This document shows, piece by piece, positions 32,231-43,588 of a DNA stretch of 64,000 nucleotides (the stretch's first letter is position 1; the number at the start of each line of letters is the position of its first letter). Under the pieces are notes generated by a model that worked only from the letters and a program-made list of their open reading frames with translations, made no database searches and had not been told where the DNA came from. The position numbers were made by a program, and so were the translations under genes. The stretch is from Phytophthora quininea (lineage: Eukaryota > Oomycota > Peronosporomycetes > Peronosporales > Peronosporaceae), in assembly GCA_011947345.1 (NCBI GenBank), contig JAAVTG010001003.1, forward strand, positions 930,001 through 994,000, read 5' to 3'.

Positions 32231-33779
32231 CTACGGCTTGGAGTCGTCCGGGCGCTTAATAATCACCGTCTTGTTCTCGAGGTAGTTGCGCAGGCCCAGC
32301 TCGCCCTGCTCGCGGCCGAGACCCGAGTTCTTGAAGCCGCCGAACGGCGTGTTGGGCTCGATGACCGAGTAGCAGTTGACATACACGGTGCCGGCGCGCA
32401 CGCCGTTGGAGATCTTGATGGCGTTGTCCAGGTTAGACGTCACGACGCCGGCGCCCAGACCGAACTCCGAGTTGTTGGCGCGCGATGACCTCGTCGATGG
32501 TCTTGAACTTGATGATGGACATGACGGGGCCGAAGATTTCTTCGCGGGCGATGGCCATGTCCTCGTTCACGTCAGCGAACACGGTGGGCTCGATGAAGAA
32601 ACCCTTGTCGCCCCACCGCTTGCCGCCGCACACCAGACGGGCGCCGTCCTTCTTGCCGGACTCGATGTAGCCCAAGATCTTGTTGAACTGCGCGCCGTCG
32701 ATCTGCGGGCCGTGCTGCGTGGTCAAGTCGAACGGGTCGCCGATCTTCATGGCCTGTGCAGCCTCGCCCGAGCGACGCACGAACTCGTCGTAGATGCCCT
32801 CCTGGACGTACACGCGGCTGCCGGAGATGCAGACCTGGCCGGAGTTCAGGAACAGCCCTATCTGAGATTGCTGGATGGCCGCGTCGATATCGGCGTCGTC
32901 GAGGATGATGTTGGCCGACTTGCCGCCGAGCTCGAGCGTGACGCGCTTCAGGTTGTCCACGTGCGAGGTGCGCATGATGGTCAAGCCCGTCTCCGTGGAG
33001 CCCGTGAAGGCGATCTTGTCGACCTTGGGGTGCTGGGCCAAGTGCGCGCCAACGGTGGCGCCGCCACCAGTCACAATGTTGATGACGCCCTCAGGGAAGC
33101 CAGCCTCGACAACAAGTTCGGCAATGCGCAGCGCCGTAAGCGAGGTCTGCTCGGCGGGCTTGAGCACGACGGTGTTTCCGGTCGTCAGAGCGGGGCCGAG
33201 CTTCCACGCCATCATGATCATGGGGAAGTTCCACGGGATGATCTGGCCGCACACCCCCACGGGCTCCTGCTTGGTGTAGCACAGGTAGGGCCCCGCGATG
33301 GGAACCGTGCTGCCGTGGATCTTGTCCGCCCAACCGGCGTAGTAGCGGAGCACGTTCACACTTGCCTGGAGATCCAGCACCTTGGTCAGGAAGGTCGGCT
33401 TGCCGGCATCGAGCGCCTCGAGCGCCGCGAGCTCGTCGGCGTTCTCCATCATCAGATCCGCGAGACGGTACAGCAGCCGGCCGCGCTCCGCAGCGTCGAT
33501 GGTGCGCCACGGGCCTTCGAAAGCAGCGCGAGCGGCGTCCACGGCGGCGTCAACGTCGGCGGTGGTGGCCTCGGCAATCGAGGCGATTTTCTCCTCGGTG
33601 GCAGGGTTGAACGTGTCGAACGTTGCGCCGGCCGAAGACGGCACGAACTTGTTGTTGATGAACAGGTTGGTCTGCTTCACCGGCACCTGCGCGGCGGAAA
33701 ACTCGCGCGACAGCAGGCTCGCCGACGAGGCCTTGGCGACAACGGTGCGGGGCAAGCGGCGCAGGATGTGGCGTTGCAT
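32231..33779 (-). CDS. Mitochondrial aldehyde dehydrogenase (ALDH2-like)
   Basis: NAD-dependent oxidation of aldehydes to acids. ATG 33779 starts a typical mitochondrial presequence (MQRHILRRLPRTVVAKASSA). Then FINNKFVPS, IIPWNFPM (cofactor and active-site loop), GSTETG, general base glutamate in VTLELGGKS, catalytic cysteine in NSGQVCISG, and EEIFGPVMSI. The frame breaks in GCGCGC at 32478-32483; the continuation reads ARANNSEFGLGAGVVTSNL, then PFGGFKNSGLGREQGE, and ends NKTVIIKRPDDSKP at 32231. Total about 505 residues, normal for the family. In-frame ATGs upstream would only lengthen the presequence. Convergent with eIF5. Confidence 0.93.
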
Positions 33780-34844
33780 GGTGCAGTGGAGTTCTAGAGC
33801 TGAGCGAGCGAAATGCAGAATGACAAGCATGCCGGGAAGGCTCAAGGTTGCCTCAAGTGGAGACGCTTGCACCGACAGATCTCCAGCGGTCGATCAAACA
33901 GCGGCTGATCATGCGTGCCTAATGGCCCCTGAAAACATCGGCGCTTACGAAAAACACAGGTTGGCTGGAGCAGCAACCTGTTCGGCGACGGGCAAATCTT
34001 GAGTGACGAGACCAGCTGAAGCACTTCCTCTGCGCGCGCGGGCGGGATCTTTCGCCACGCACTCATCAGGCGCCGTTGGTAGCGCAGCCCATTTGCGCGA
34101 GCTGGCTGTACCGCGGCATTGAAGTCGTCCAGCGCTCTTCTGCATCACCATCGCCGGTTATCAAGCATTTTCGCCATGCGTTGGCACGTGTACGCTGCAC
34201 CCTCCAGCATGTCGGCGACCAAGTTTTCCTCCAGCATGATATTTTCGTGTGGTCTGGTGTAATCGTGCAAGACTCATTGGTGTGGTTAGCGCGGTGCGGT
34301 CACATTATGAGAGCTCCGCGCGTCGACTGCCCTGGTCAGTAGCTGGACATAATCAAAGGGAACGCGGACGATTCCTGTGGCGAGTGGTATTGAGGCGGTG
34401 CATTGGAGACTGCCAGAAGGGGGATCTGGTTCGCGTTGCCCTCCAAGGATTTGAGCAGCAACTCCTCGAGGGTCCTTTTGCCGATGACATAGGGAACCGA
34501 TCGATGGCGTGACGCTCTTCTCTCCAGTCGCTGCGGCGTCCGTGTCGTGAATCCACTCACTGCCGCCGTCGTCGGACTCGCACGAGAGATTTCCGCGGCA
34601 AGAACCAGTATTGTATGCCCACACAAAGATGCCATTTGTGTGTGTGCTGTCCGATGTGACGTCGCCTCAGTTCCGTCAATGGAGACCGAGTCGAAAAACT
34701 CACGCAATTGTTACCACAGAGGAAAAACACGCAGGCGACTCCCGCCAGCACCGCATTTTGTTTTTGGTATAGTTCCCTGCTTTCATTGGTCCCTCTTTTG
34801 CATTATTTCAACGTCACATTTCATAACAGCAACGGACGCTCGCA
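33780..34844. other. Gene-poor region with weak minus-strand open frames
   Basis: About 1.06 kb upstream of both the ALDH gene (minus) and the next plus-strand gene. The best minus-strand frame is 34707-34336 (contains KRTLEELLLKSLEGNANQIP), preceded in another frame by a hydrophobic stretch (LAGVACVFFLCGN). A third frame near 34100-34240 reads ENLVADMLEGAAYTC. No family is recognised and no clean ATG-to-stop model exists. Could be a decayed gene or chance. Confidence 0.35.
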
Positions 34845-35524
34845 ATGGGGGACGCGAGCGACATCTACCGGCGCTTCGTGGCCGCTCCGCTGCGTCTCAA
34901 GAGCCGCCCGTCGACGCCCAGTCCGCCCCAGACGCCCAGTCCTCCGCAGTCGGTGCGCAGCAGCTTCACAGATGCCACTGCCGCCGAGTCTCCGGGTCTT
35001 TCTGGCCGCTCGCAAGAAGTCAGCGGCTGCGGCGTCGCGTGTCCAAGATCAAGATTTTCACCGAGAAGGAAGACGCAGAGAGCGCAGAGGATGCACAGGA
35101 AAAGACGCAGAGGTCTCCAGAGACAACGGAAGCAACAGGCGGACAGACTTCGGAGCCAGGGGTCGCTTTTGAAGAAGAAGAAGCGAGTGACCAGGACACT
35201 GGTGCTTGACAATAAGGACACGGGGGACACTTTGTAGACACCCCTACGAAATCCAAAATACCGCCAAAGCGACGACGCAAGTTTAGTCGAGACCGAGTGG
35301 AGAGTGAGGACTGGAAGATACCTCCGCTCCGGTTGGACAATGGGATGGAGGAAGATGAGAAGCAAAAGCATGATGACAAGAGGAAGCCTGTTGTCAAAGT
35401 GCAGATCCAGCCGCTGCGACGCAGTAGACGACTGCAGGGAGTCTCGCCGAGACTTGCCGTTAAAGTCTCGCCACTTGCAAAGCACATGGCGTTGGAGGGA
35501 ATCGTGAGACCGAGGCGGGTGTAG
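34845..35524 (+). CDS. Unrecognised basic, probably nuclear protein
   Basis: Starts MGDASDIYRRFVAAPLRLKS with Ser/Pro repeats (STPSPPQTPSPPQS, possible CDK sites), then an acidic stretch in another frame (FTEKEDAESAEDAQEKTQ), then basic KKKKRVTRTLVLD, KIPPKRRRKFSRDRVESEDW and a C-terminus with LRRSRRLQGVSPRLAVKVSP ending at 35524. At least three frame breaks are needed (about 35040, TTTT 35167-35170, TTT near 35232). A single joined protein of about 225 residues is my inference. SP motifs plus basic tail recall chromosome-associated regulators, but I do not recognise a family. Confidence 0.4.
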
Positions 35525-35641
35525 ACACTGCGGAATCCACCCCGTGCATGAAGTGCCGATGTTAAAATATTGTGACGACTTGTTGTCCACGAACACGATT
35601 TCCGGGTGCTTTTTGCACTGTCATTCAACTCTCTTCGTGGG

Positions 35642-37142
35642 ATGCAGAGCCCACAAGAGGCAAGTCTGGTTGAAGGGTCGAGTCCGTTTGAAAAGATGTT
35701 CACAATTTGTCTTGGTATCGCGCAGTGTGAGAAGCTAGCACAGCGCTCGTTCCCATCCCCATCAGCGAAAAGGAAAGCGACGCCAACCCGCCGACGTGCA
35801 AAAAAGCGTTCGATTTCGGAGCTTCGATCTCTCTTGTCTAAACCTGCAATATATTGAAGACGACCAGGTTGCTTCCATGGTGGAGAAGATACTGACTCGC
35901 TACAGCGGCGTGATGGGAAATGTGGAGGCGCTGCTCTCGAGTTTCAACGCGATGGACGAAAGCCCGGCTAAAATAGCTCTTCAGGGCTTGGTTCACGTGA
36001 TGACAGATGCTGAAATGTACAATAACACAGAGCCTGGCGCTGACGTGGAGAAGATTTACAAGCGCGCCTTCGGTGGGCGTGACTCGTACAGCCAACACGA
36101 AATTCGGATATGCGGCGAGTATTTCGCTCGCCAGTTCTCCAATCTAGTTGATCCTTGTGTGTCGTCGCCGCCTCGATTCTTACAAGGGGTGTTCTCCTCT
36201 TTGGCATCGTCGGCCGTGCGTTTTAAATTACGGGAGCTTTTCGTCGCCAGTGAAGACTTCGACGAGAATATCGAGGTGCGTAACAATCGCGTGCTGCGTG
36301 ATGAGAATGGTCGGCCTTTCCCAGCTATGGCACCGTATGAACATCAAGATCTAGGGGCCGCAATTCACTGGGCTCTGCAGGAATCTATCTTGTACACGTC
36401 CGTCGTGAAATCTCTCGGTCAAATATTAGAGCACGAAGGGGTTCGCCGCAGTAAAGATGGCTTGTTAGAAGCGGAGTCTTCGACGGCGAAATTCCTGGAG
36501 AAAAGTGCGCCTGAAGATTTGGACAACACGGAGAAGTACGTGCTCGCCCGTCGTTTCCTGCGCTTTCATATCACAAAGTCGTGGCGTCATCGCTTTGAAA
36601 GTGATGGCGACGCCAGTAAAATTTGGACGTCGATTGAGAAAGTGTGTTCAGTGGCGACAAGGTACTATTGTGTCTGCTATTACTGCACGTTGGCATTTGT
36701 TTAATCTCAATTTGCTGTATGCTACTAGGTTGAACTTTGAAGACGAGGCCCATCTTTTCTCGCTGGCTGGACCTGAGGAGTTTGTCGACTTGCTTGCACG
36801 GGAAGAGCCCACCTTACTGCAAATCGAAGAAGTATTGGAATTATTTTACGCGCACAAATATGGTGAGCAAAGCTTGGAATGTCCATTAGTCGCTGAGTAT
36901 TTAACGTTCCGGATGTTGTGGCTGTAATAGGAGACAACGGGAGGCAGCCAGAGCCCTGCATGGAATGCCACAATATCATCGCCAGGAAGGAGATCTCGAT
37001 GTCTATCACGTGTACATCCTGTGCGTCTCGATTCCATCTAGCATGTTTGCACTTGCCCGAGTCGTTTGCGCAGTTCTCGGAGCAGTATGTATGCCCGTCG
37101 TGCTTTCTCGGTCGAGGGGGTATTAGGCTGGGTTTCAATTAG
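35642..37142 (+). CDS. Unrecognised protein with C-terminal PHD-like zinc finger
   Basis: A basic N-terminus (KRKATPTRRRAKKRSISELR) leads, across a frame break near 35857, into a helical region of about 280 residues (IEDDQVASMVEKILTRYSG onward) of unknown family. An intron 36663-36728 (AG|GTACTA to ACTAG|G) joins VCSVATR to LNFEDEAHLFSLAG. A break at TTCCGG (about 36909-36913) joins EYLTF to PDVVAVIGDNG. The C-terminus has CMECHNI-CTSCASRFHLACLHLP-YVCPSCF, a C4HC3 spacing like a PHD finger, ending at 37142. Likely nuclear, perhaps chromatin reading; function not assigned. Lies 117 bp after the previous gene on the same strand. Confidence 0.55.
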
Positions 37143-37224
37143 GGAATTGATGCTCGTGCTTATCATTTACACTACTTAGAACACGGATGTGAAAATATGC
37201 AAGTTTGTCGAGTGCGCGCTGGGA

Positions 37225-38145
37225 TCAAAAGTAACCCAGCTCGTAGTTTCCGGAAGTGTCCGCAGTTTTGGCAGATATGTTGTCTGTCAGATAGCACGAC
37301 TTCGTACTTCCCTGGTGATAGTAGTCGAACCCTTTGCACGAAAGGATGTCAGCGCACGCTTTGCAGCACTGCTCGAACGAAGTTGCCGAGGAGGCGACCA
37401 TGTTGCCTGTCCACTTCCAGTTTGAGGTGCGATTGACGTCATTGTTGTCGCAGCGTTTCTCTCTACTTGCTGCAGTCGCTGCCGCTGTCGATGCCAAAGT
37501 CGGAGCCGCAGTCGGTACCGACGTTGGTGCAGCCGTTGGTGCCGTAGTGGGTGTGGTATCCGTCTTCTTGGTACTCGACTCGTTGCCAGTGGTGCCGCCG
37601 GTTCCACTCGTCGGTAAGGTGCCCGTCGTCTTCGTACCGGCGTCCGTGGTGGTGCTGACCGCCTTCTTCGTATTCGCGTCGGTGCCGCCGCCGTCCGTCT
37701 TCTTCGTATTCGCATCGGTGCCGCCGCCGCCATCCGTCTTCTTCGTATTCGCATCGGTGCCGCCGCCGCCATCCGTCTTCCGTATTCGCATCGGTGCCAC
37801 CGCCGCCGTCCGTCTTCTTCGTTCCATTGTTGTCGGGGTTGCTGTCCTTTTGCCACTATTGTGGTCGGTGTAGCAGTCGGTGCAGCAGTCGGAGCAACGC
37901 ACATCTTTTCTTGTGGTTGTACGAATAAAACTTTGACAATTAGCCGTTGCGACGTCGCCTCGGAGCGGGCAGGCAGCGCCCTTAACAACATCGCCAGAGC
38001 CAGAACACAATTGCCCTCGAGATGTAGGGATCGAGAATGTTGCGTCGTTGCCCATAACGATAGTTTGCTTGGCGGTCGCAGCGGTTTGCTCGGCAGATGC
38101 CATCGTAGCCAGAATCGCAGCGACAGCGATCAGCACTGACTTCAT
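37225..38145 (-). CDS. Secreted PAN/Apple-domain protein with Thr-rich linker
   Basis: ATG 38145 begins a clear signal peptide (MKSVLIAVAAILATMASA). A Cys-bearing region (CSGSGDVVKGAACPL, CSDCCTDC) is followed by a low-complexity Thr/Gly/Pro linker with repeated TDGGGGTDANTKK and TAAPTSVPTAAPT. The C-terminal about 75 residues form a PAN/Apple domain: RCDN, then WKWTGNMV, FEQCCKACADILSCKGFDYY, CYLTDN, ending YELGYF. PAN domains bind protein or carbohydrate; in Phytophthora, related secreted PAN proteins bind cellulose or host surfaces, but no CBM1 is visible here. A two-base-short repeat unit at 37776 makes a local frame excursion. Extracellular or wall-associated; role unknown. Confidence 0.72.
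   Translation of the reverse strand: MKSVLIAVAAILATMASAEQTAATAKQTIVMGNDATFSIPTSRGQLCSGSGDVVKGAACPLRGDVATANCQSFIRTTTRKDVRCSDCCTDCYTDHNSGKRTATPTTMERRRRTAAVAPMRIRKTDGGGGTDANTKKTDGGGGTDANTKKTDGGGTDANTKKAVSTTTDAGTKTTGTLPTSGTGGTTGNESSTKKTDTTPTTAPTAAPTSVPTAAPTLASTAAATAASREKRCDNNDVNRTSNWKWTGNMVASSATSFEQCCKACADILSCKGFDYYHQGSTKSCYLTDNISAKTADTSGNYELGYF
37662..37819 (-). repeat. Four-copy 36-39-bp tandem repeat (TDGGGGTDANTKK)
   Basis: Units begin near 37662, 37698, 37737 and 37776 on the plus strand. Units differ by whole glycine codons, except the unit at 37776, which is two bases short and shifts the frame. Coding linker of the PAN protein. Confidence 0.85.
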
Positions 38146-38554
38146 CGCATCACCATGGCGATGGTTGACTTCCGCTTTGGATAATACCAGCGGAGAACTT
38201 GGAGTGCGAACTTGGCAAATTCGAAAGTGGCTGAGCTGGGCGACAAGCATGGGAGCTATCGTCGTGCCTGAGGGTCGAATAAAAACACCGCGAGGGAAAG
38301 CCGATCTCAGCTCGTTCGATAGTGCACTGAGACTGTCCTCAATTGCGTCTGTTAGCACACAAAAAAGAGGATATCGCGCTCGCGGTTTCCTCTTCATGGC
38401 CCTCAATCTTCGCCGAGAACTCTGCGGAACAGTATCTTTTGGATACAACAAAGCGTCGCGTTACTGCATTGCTTATTCCAGTCAAGTTTTTTTGTTGAGA
38501 ACAGGCGCGTAATGATAAAGACACTCGTTGGAGGCAGCGAATGACGCTTGAGAA
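38146..38554. other. Intergenic region, no gene seen
   Basis: About 410 bp between the start of the PAN gene and the stop of the SWIM/MULE-derived gene, both on minus. Open frames here have no recognisable feature. Confidence 0.45.
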
Positions 38555-40874
38555 TTAACACTCGACGGCTTCATGTGATCTGTTCTTCGGACGCGGACCA
38601 GGTTTCCGCCGACCAGTGCCTTCATCGGCGTACATGAAGTCAAGTGGGGTTTTCACCGAAAGGTCCGGCGTAATTGTACCAGCATCTGTAGGCCACGGGA
38701 TAAAGCTCGTAGCATAGCACGCCATGTAGTTCTCGATCGAGTTCTGCTTCGTATCATACAGCGTGTCCATGCGGCGCTGCTCTAGCTCCGCGGCGTGGAT
38801 CGCGTGTAGGCACGGAAACTGCTGGTCCTGCCAGTCCTGGCACGTGCACTCCCAATCAACTAAATTCACATGCCGCCAGCTGTCTGGGATTTTCAGTCGT
38901 GTCGGGCCTAAGTATCGAACCATGTACAGCCCATTTGCGCACGGGATGGACTGTTAAACACACGTCAACAAAGAAACGGTAAACCGTTAGAGGATCGGAT
39001 ACTACACAAAACGGATTAAAGTACACACCTCGCATCGTTGACTACCCTGAAGAATCTGCTGGAGCTGTGCGTCCCTTAGCGGCACGAGCTCTTGCGGTGA
39101 GAAGGTATTCACAGCTTGGCGGCGCTTGTGGAAGTTTTCGGCGATCTTCATGAAATATTGGTTGAAGGTGCACAAGGGCTGCGAGCTGTGCACGGGGTCT
39201 TCTCCGAACCAGCTGATGTGACTCGCACTAGCATGCTGGGAGAACAGTTCGTCGCTACCCAAGGCCATAGAGAGGTCCGACGTGAGCTCATTGAACGTCG
39301 GTCGCTTGAACTCTTCAATAAACGCGTATTTCACCCAGTTTTTCCGTTGTAACTCATCTAAGTGCGCCACTGCGGCCTCGTTTGTGCGAAGCATAGCCTT
39401 TCGCAGCGTGTCGTACTCAGCCTCACTGTCGCTTCGAGCCAAGTCGAATATGGCCTGCTGCTTCTCGGGAGTCATTGGGATCTTTTTGGCCTGGATGAGT
39501 TCATCTTCTACCACACGACGGATGCAGTAGTGGTGACTTGCTTGCGGCCAGACATTCCGTAGCGCAGGCTGAAGTCCGTTCGTGCGGCCAGCGATCACTG
39601 TGTACTCGTTCCAATCAGCCGCTAGGGTGTTCTGTAAGGTGTGCAGAAACCACTCCCAGTTGTCTTGGTCCTCCTTGGCTACTAGCGCCAATGCAAACGT
39701 CACCACATCGTCATTGAAATCCTTTGTAGCTGCCTTCAAGTACACCCCACAAAGGACATCATCGTTCTCATCGTCGTCCAATTTCCCTAGAGGTGTGTCG
39801 TGAATCTCCTCAGTATGTAAAATATGATCCAGCGACACGATCTTGCGGCAGAACTGCACCGCATCGAGCGCCGCCTTTGCGATAAACACCGCGCGCTTAA
39901 ACTTGCCATTCTCCGCCGTCTCTACGTGGAAGTGCGAGCCCGGGTTCTTCTCCGCCACTACCTGCAGATACGACCCGAGCTTCTGAACGACGCGCGGATC
40001 TTGCTGATCCGTTCCTCGTGCATATGCCGCTTGATCCTGGACGCCATCATGTGGTTGATGGCGTGTCCTTGGCCCAGCAAGATCCTCTTGATCATCTTAC
40101 CGTCCAGTTTAGCCATCACCACATTCGCCGCTGGGTATTTACTGACTTCGTCTTCCACGATGCGGCACAGCGCCTTCATGGACATGGTCGTGTTGCGCTG
40201 CATCTTGGCCCTCTTGATCTTTTTGTCTGTAGTAGCCACGCTCTCTTCAGCATTTTCCGTCTGTAATAATACCGGCACTGGTACTGGCACTGGTGTATCC
40301 CCTCCTCTGAAGGAGCGCCAACGGCAGGGGCAATGGCAACCAGCTGCGTCCCCGACTTGGGCTTGGAGCCGATGAACTTGTAGTGGTTGTGCAGGAAGCA
40401 GGCCCTCGTGATCTTCCAGCTGCCGTCCACGCCGTAGCCGTTCACATAGAACGGACAATGCTGCTCGCTGGCGGGCGTCTGCGCGTCGAAGAACTGCTGG
40501 CCGTGCAGCTTCTTGCAGCGGTACTTGACGTTGCCCCCGTTGTTCTTGCGCGTGCTGCTGCCGGCCACGATCAGCTGGAAGCCTCGCTGCATTGCGAAGA
40601 GCTTGCACCGCTCCTGTAGCGTTTTCTGCGTGGCGAAGATCTCGGCGCAGCAGCCGGTCACCTTGGACCCTCCCTGTTTCTCGTAGGCGATGCCGAACTC
40701 CGGCGCCGTCGAGTCGGCGCTGACGGGCAGCTCGCTGCTAAGCAGACCCATTCGACGGGCCTCGTCCAGGTCGCTGCGGTCCAGGCGGTTGTACTGCGAC
40801 ACATGCATCGTCATCTTGGCCGGCAGCGCCGTCTTGGCGCGAGGAGGAGCTTGCGCGAGCGCTGGGTCCGCCAT
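38555..40874 (-). CDS. MULE-transposase-derived protein with SWIM zinc finger
   Basis: Two exons: 40874-39029 and 38950-38555 (GAG|GTGTGT to AACAG|TCC). An N-terminal FAR1/WRKY-GCM1-like zinc region (CPFYVNGYGVDGSWKITRAC then LHNHYKF) is followed by a MULE transposase core (LDHILHTEE, GVYLKAATKDFNDDVVTFAL, EDQDNWEWFLHTLQ, HYCIRRV) and a SWIM finger (WECTCQDWQDQQFPCLHAIH). Two one-base breaks: CCCC 40299-40302 and about 39997. The usual second catalytic aspartate (SDR-GL) is replaced: VIAGRTNGLQPAL. I see no inverted repeats around it. This pattern suggests a retired or domesticated transposase, comparable in layout to plant FAR1/FHY3, rather than an active element. Confidence 0.72.
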
Positions 40875-41017
40875 TATTACACTGTTTTTTCTTACTGATT
40901 TACCAGCGAAAGATGGTGTTGTCTTTCAAGCACAAATATTTTATAGAGTGTAACCTATACAGAAAGATAGACAGTTGGAATTGAAAGATTGTAGCGTATC
41001 AATCCACACCATAAAAA

Positions 41018-41811
41018 ATGTATCGCCGGAAGGTTGTCAAGCTGCTTGAGCGCGGACGGCGATGGGCTTCTACCGGCAAGGGCAGCCAGGCCAAGGAGAC
41101 GGTGGTGAGTACGTCTGAACGACGGGCCGCCCCTGGCTTCGTGCGTGTGCGCAAGGGCTTCGAAGCAGACAAGCACGAGGCGGAGGTGGACTCGACGCTG
41201 GCGCGCATCATCGGCTCGGACTGGGGCGACCGCTCCCACCAGCCCGTGTCGCTGGCCATGCGGCTCTACTGGGTTGCCTTTGGCGTCGTGGTGCTCAACG
41301 GACTCTACACGTACTTTGCAGGCAAAGATGGTGCGGCTAGACAGAAAGTTGTGTTGCAACTAGCGCATATCCCTGTTGACAGATTGATTTGTATGTTTGT
41401 AGAATCCTTCCTGGTGGAGAAGCTCAAGAAGAAAGCTGATGAGAAGTTGGGAGTGGTGGAGGACGAGAATGAGTTCGAAGAGATGGCGAAGAGTCACTTG
41501 GACAAGGAACAGGAAGAGAAACCTGTTGAGAAGACTGTGGCGCTGTCGGCTTCTGCATCGACGTTGGCTTCGGGTTCGGCGCCAAGTGGCATGCCGTTCT
41601 TCTCCCTGCAGTGACGTCGGTGTCTAATGCACACCCCGTCAAGACGAAGCCTGAACTAGAGCAACAGTTGCAGACGTTGATGCAGCAACAGGAACGACTG
41701 AAGAAGCAGGCCACTTCGAGCTCTGGAGCGCAGAAGGAAGAGCTGGAGCACCAAGTGCGCATGATCGATATCCAGAAGGAGCAGGTGAAGCAGCTGATCA
41801 AGCGCTCGTAG
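41018..41811 (+). CDS. Predicted mitochondrial membrane protein, unknown function
   Basis: Exons 41018-41330 and 41403-41811 join at GATG|GTGCGG and TTGTAG|AATCC. The N-terminus MYRRKVVKLLERGRRWAST looks like a mitochondrial presequence. One membrane segment lies at about 88-105 (LYWVAFGVVVLNGLYTYF). It is followed by a charged segment (LVEKLKKKADEKLGVVED) and a C-terminal coiled coil (ELEQQLQTLMQQQERLKKQA, ELEHQVRMIDIQKEQVKQLI). A one-base break at about 41609-41612 (CTGCAGTGACG) separates MPFFSLQ from TSVSNAHPVK. No family recognised. Its stop is 47 bp from the stop of the convergent RCC1 gene. Confidence 0.6.
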
Positions 41812-41858
41812 CTAGGGAATTCGAGGTCGATACGAAATAGACTAGCATCAGCAAACTC

Positions 41859-43368
41859 TTAGCTACTCAAACGATCGCAAGTGACCGCAAGAGATACTGC
41901 ACCACCCGCTCCAATCTTAACGACCGTTTGGTTCGTACTGGAGAAGAAGTTGACACGTTCCAGCGAGGCCCTGTTCGTGTTGTCTCCATGGCCTGCTCAA
42001 ATCCGTGAAAACATTAGTATGCCGCGAAATCGTGAAGCTTTCTGAAGATCATACTGCTCAACGTACCCAAGTTTCCATGTTCTCCCCAACCGCACGTGTA
42101 TAGATCTCCCGTGTTCGTTAAGACCATCGAGTGCTCGCTTCCACAAGCTATTTGCTGAATGGGGTGCGGAAATTCCACTTGTTTGGGTTCGCTAGCATTT
42201 TCAAAGTCGCCACGACCCAATTGCCCGTGACTTCCCTTTCCCCAAGACACCAGCGCTCCACTTTCTGTGAGGCAAAGTACGTAGTGCCATCCACAGCCAA
42301 TTTGTGCGACACGGAGACCAGTCTTGTCGTCAAGAGGATAACACACACGAAGAGGCGATCCATTCACCTGCTTCCGTCTTTCACGAGGCCCTTCCGACGT
42401 CTCTGCGTTGGTAGTGCTAACACCCAGTTGCCCGTGACGATTGTTCCCACAGGTGAACACATCTCCGTGTGCAGATTGGAAGACTGAGTGTTCCCAACCG
42501 CAGAAAACGTTGGTGACGGCTTTACCATCTAATTTCTCGACGCGCAGCGGTTTGTCAGTCTTCAGAACATCACTTCCGAGCCCAAGTTGACCGTGCCGCC
42601 CACTTCCCCACGCAAATATCCCGCCATCACTAGTTGCGAGCAGTGAATGCTTCCATCCGCCAGCAATGCTCACAACAGATATCCGGAGGTAGATCGAGTA
42701 TCATCGTGTTTGGTGCTTCGTCACCGTCACCATTTGGCTTGCGTCCTAGCTGGTGTGTGTTCGTTGGAACCCCATGAAAAAACTTGATCTCCTTGATCGT
42801 TGAATTCCGAAGCTGCCACTGCGAGGGTATTCCACCACCCACACGCTACCAGCTTCGTTTTCTGCTGCCATCGCTTCATTAGATCTTTTACAAGCTAGCT
42901 CTAGTAACGCCACGTACATTTCCACCACAGCAAGACACTGGTTGACTCGGCCTGCTAACATGAGTTTGGGCCTGCTCCGATTCCACTCGTCCTAGCTGAC
43001 CCTTCTCATCCGAGCCCCAAAGATACAATCGACCATCGAGCGAAATTCCTGCCCACATCTTCATCAGCGCCACGACTTCAACGCAAAGTTACCTAACCTA
43101 CCTGCAGTATGGCAACCACCAGACGTGACCGATTGCAGCTCCAATTGCAGCTAAAAGCAATATTATAATAGTCAATAGTGAATAAGCAACAGCATTCCAT
43201 GCCCGTACGTCGTTGCTCCAGAGCTGTGGAAAGGCGTAGTCGTCCGTCGTCCCCACGCCGAGCTGGCCGATTCCACCTGATCACTTGATGGTCAGGTTGC
43301 ACTCGCTATTGGCACGCTACGTGTTGAACCGCCACACCTGAGCCCCACACGTACAATCGCTTCTTCAT
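41859..43368 (-). CDS. RCC1-repeat (beta-propeller) protein
   Basis: RCC1-like propellers act as guanine exchange factors or scaffolds. Start ATG 43368 (MKKRLYVWGS) joins over a short intron to GIGQLGVGTTDDYAFPQLW. Further RCC1 strands read LDGRLYLWGSDEKGQLGR, IAGGWKHSLLATSDGGIFAW, SGRHGQLGLG, FCGWEHSVFQ, DVFTCGNNRHGQLG, GCGWHYVLCLTESGALVSWG, GSEHSMVLTNTGDLYTCGWG. A final exon 41992-41859 completes GEHGNLG|HGDNTNRASLERV and ends AVTCDRLSS; it splices from the donor at 42066. Intron and frame details in 42650-43110 are unclear, with at least one break near 42672. Seven-blade class likely; partner unknown. Confidence 0.75.
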
Positions 43369-43588
43369 TTTATATGATCCGCTCGCTGTTGCCAATCAAT
43401 TCTGAAAATGTAGCCATGTTCCGTGAAAAGCCGCAGGTCAACCAAACGATTGTGGTGTTACGTAGCAGCTTGAGTGCTTCACCATTTGTAGGAAAGAGTC
43501 TCATCGCATGCCGTGGTAACGAGATGTTCTATTGATCTCTTTTGCGAGGTGTCTGTTCATTCCCAACACGATGCTAGGCTTTCCTGCC

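Noticed and set aside
32376..33797. 473-residue plus-strand open frame
   Set aside because: Antisense of aldehyde dehydrogenase. Long because of GC-rich third positions; no domain.
34336..34707. Possible RXLR-type effector on minus strand
   Set aside because: There is no continuous signal peptide plus RXLR-dEER layout from an ATG. RLER/EEL-like matches are in the wrong place and in different frames.
37662..37819. Short tandem array as a CRISPR or satellite
   Set aside because: It encodes a regular peptide repeat within a secreted protein frame.
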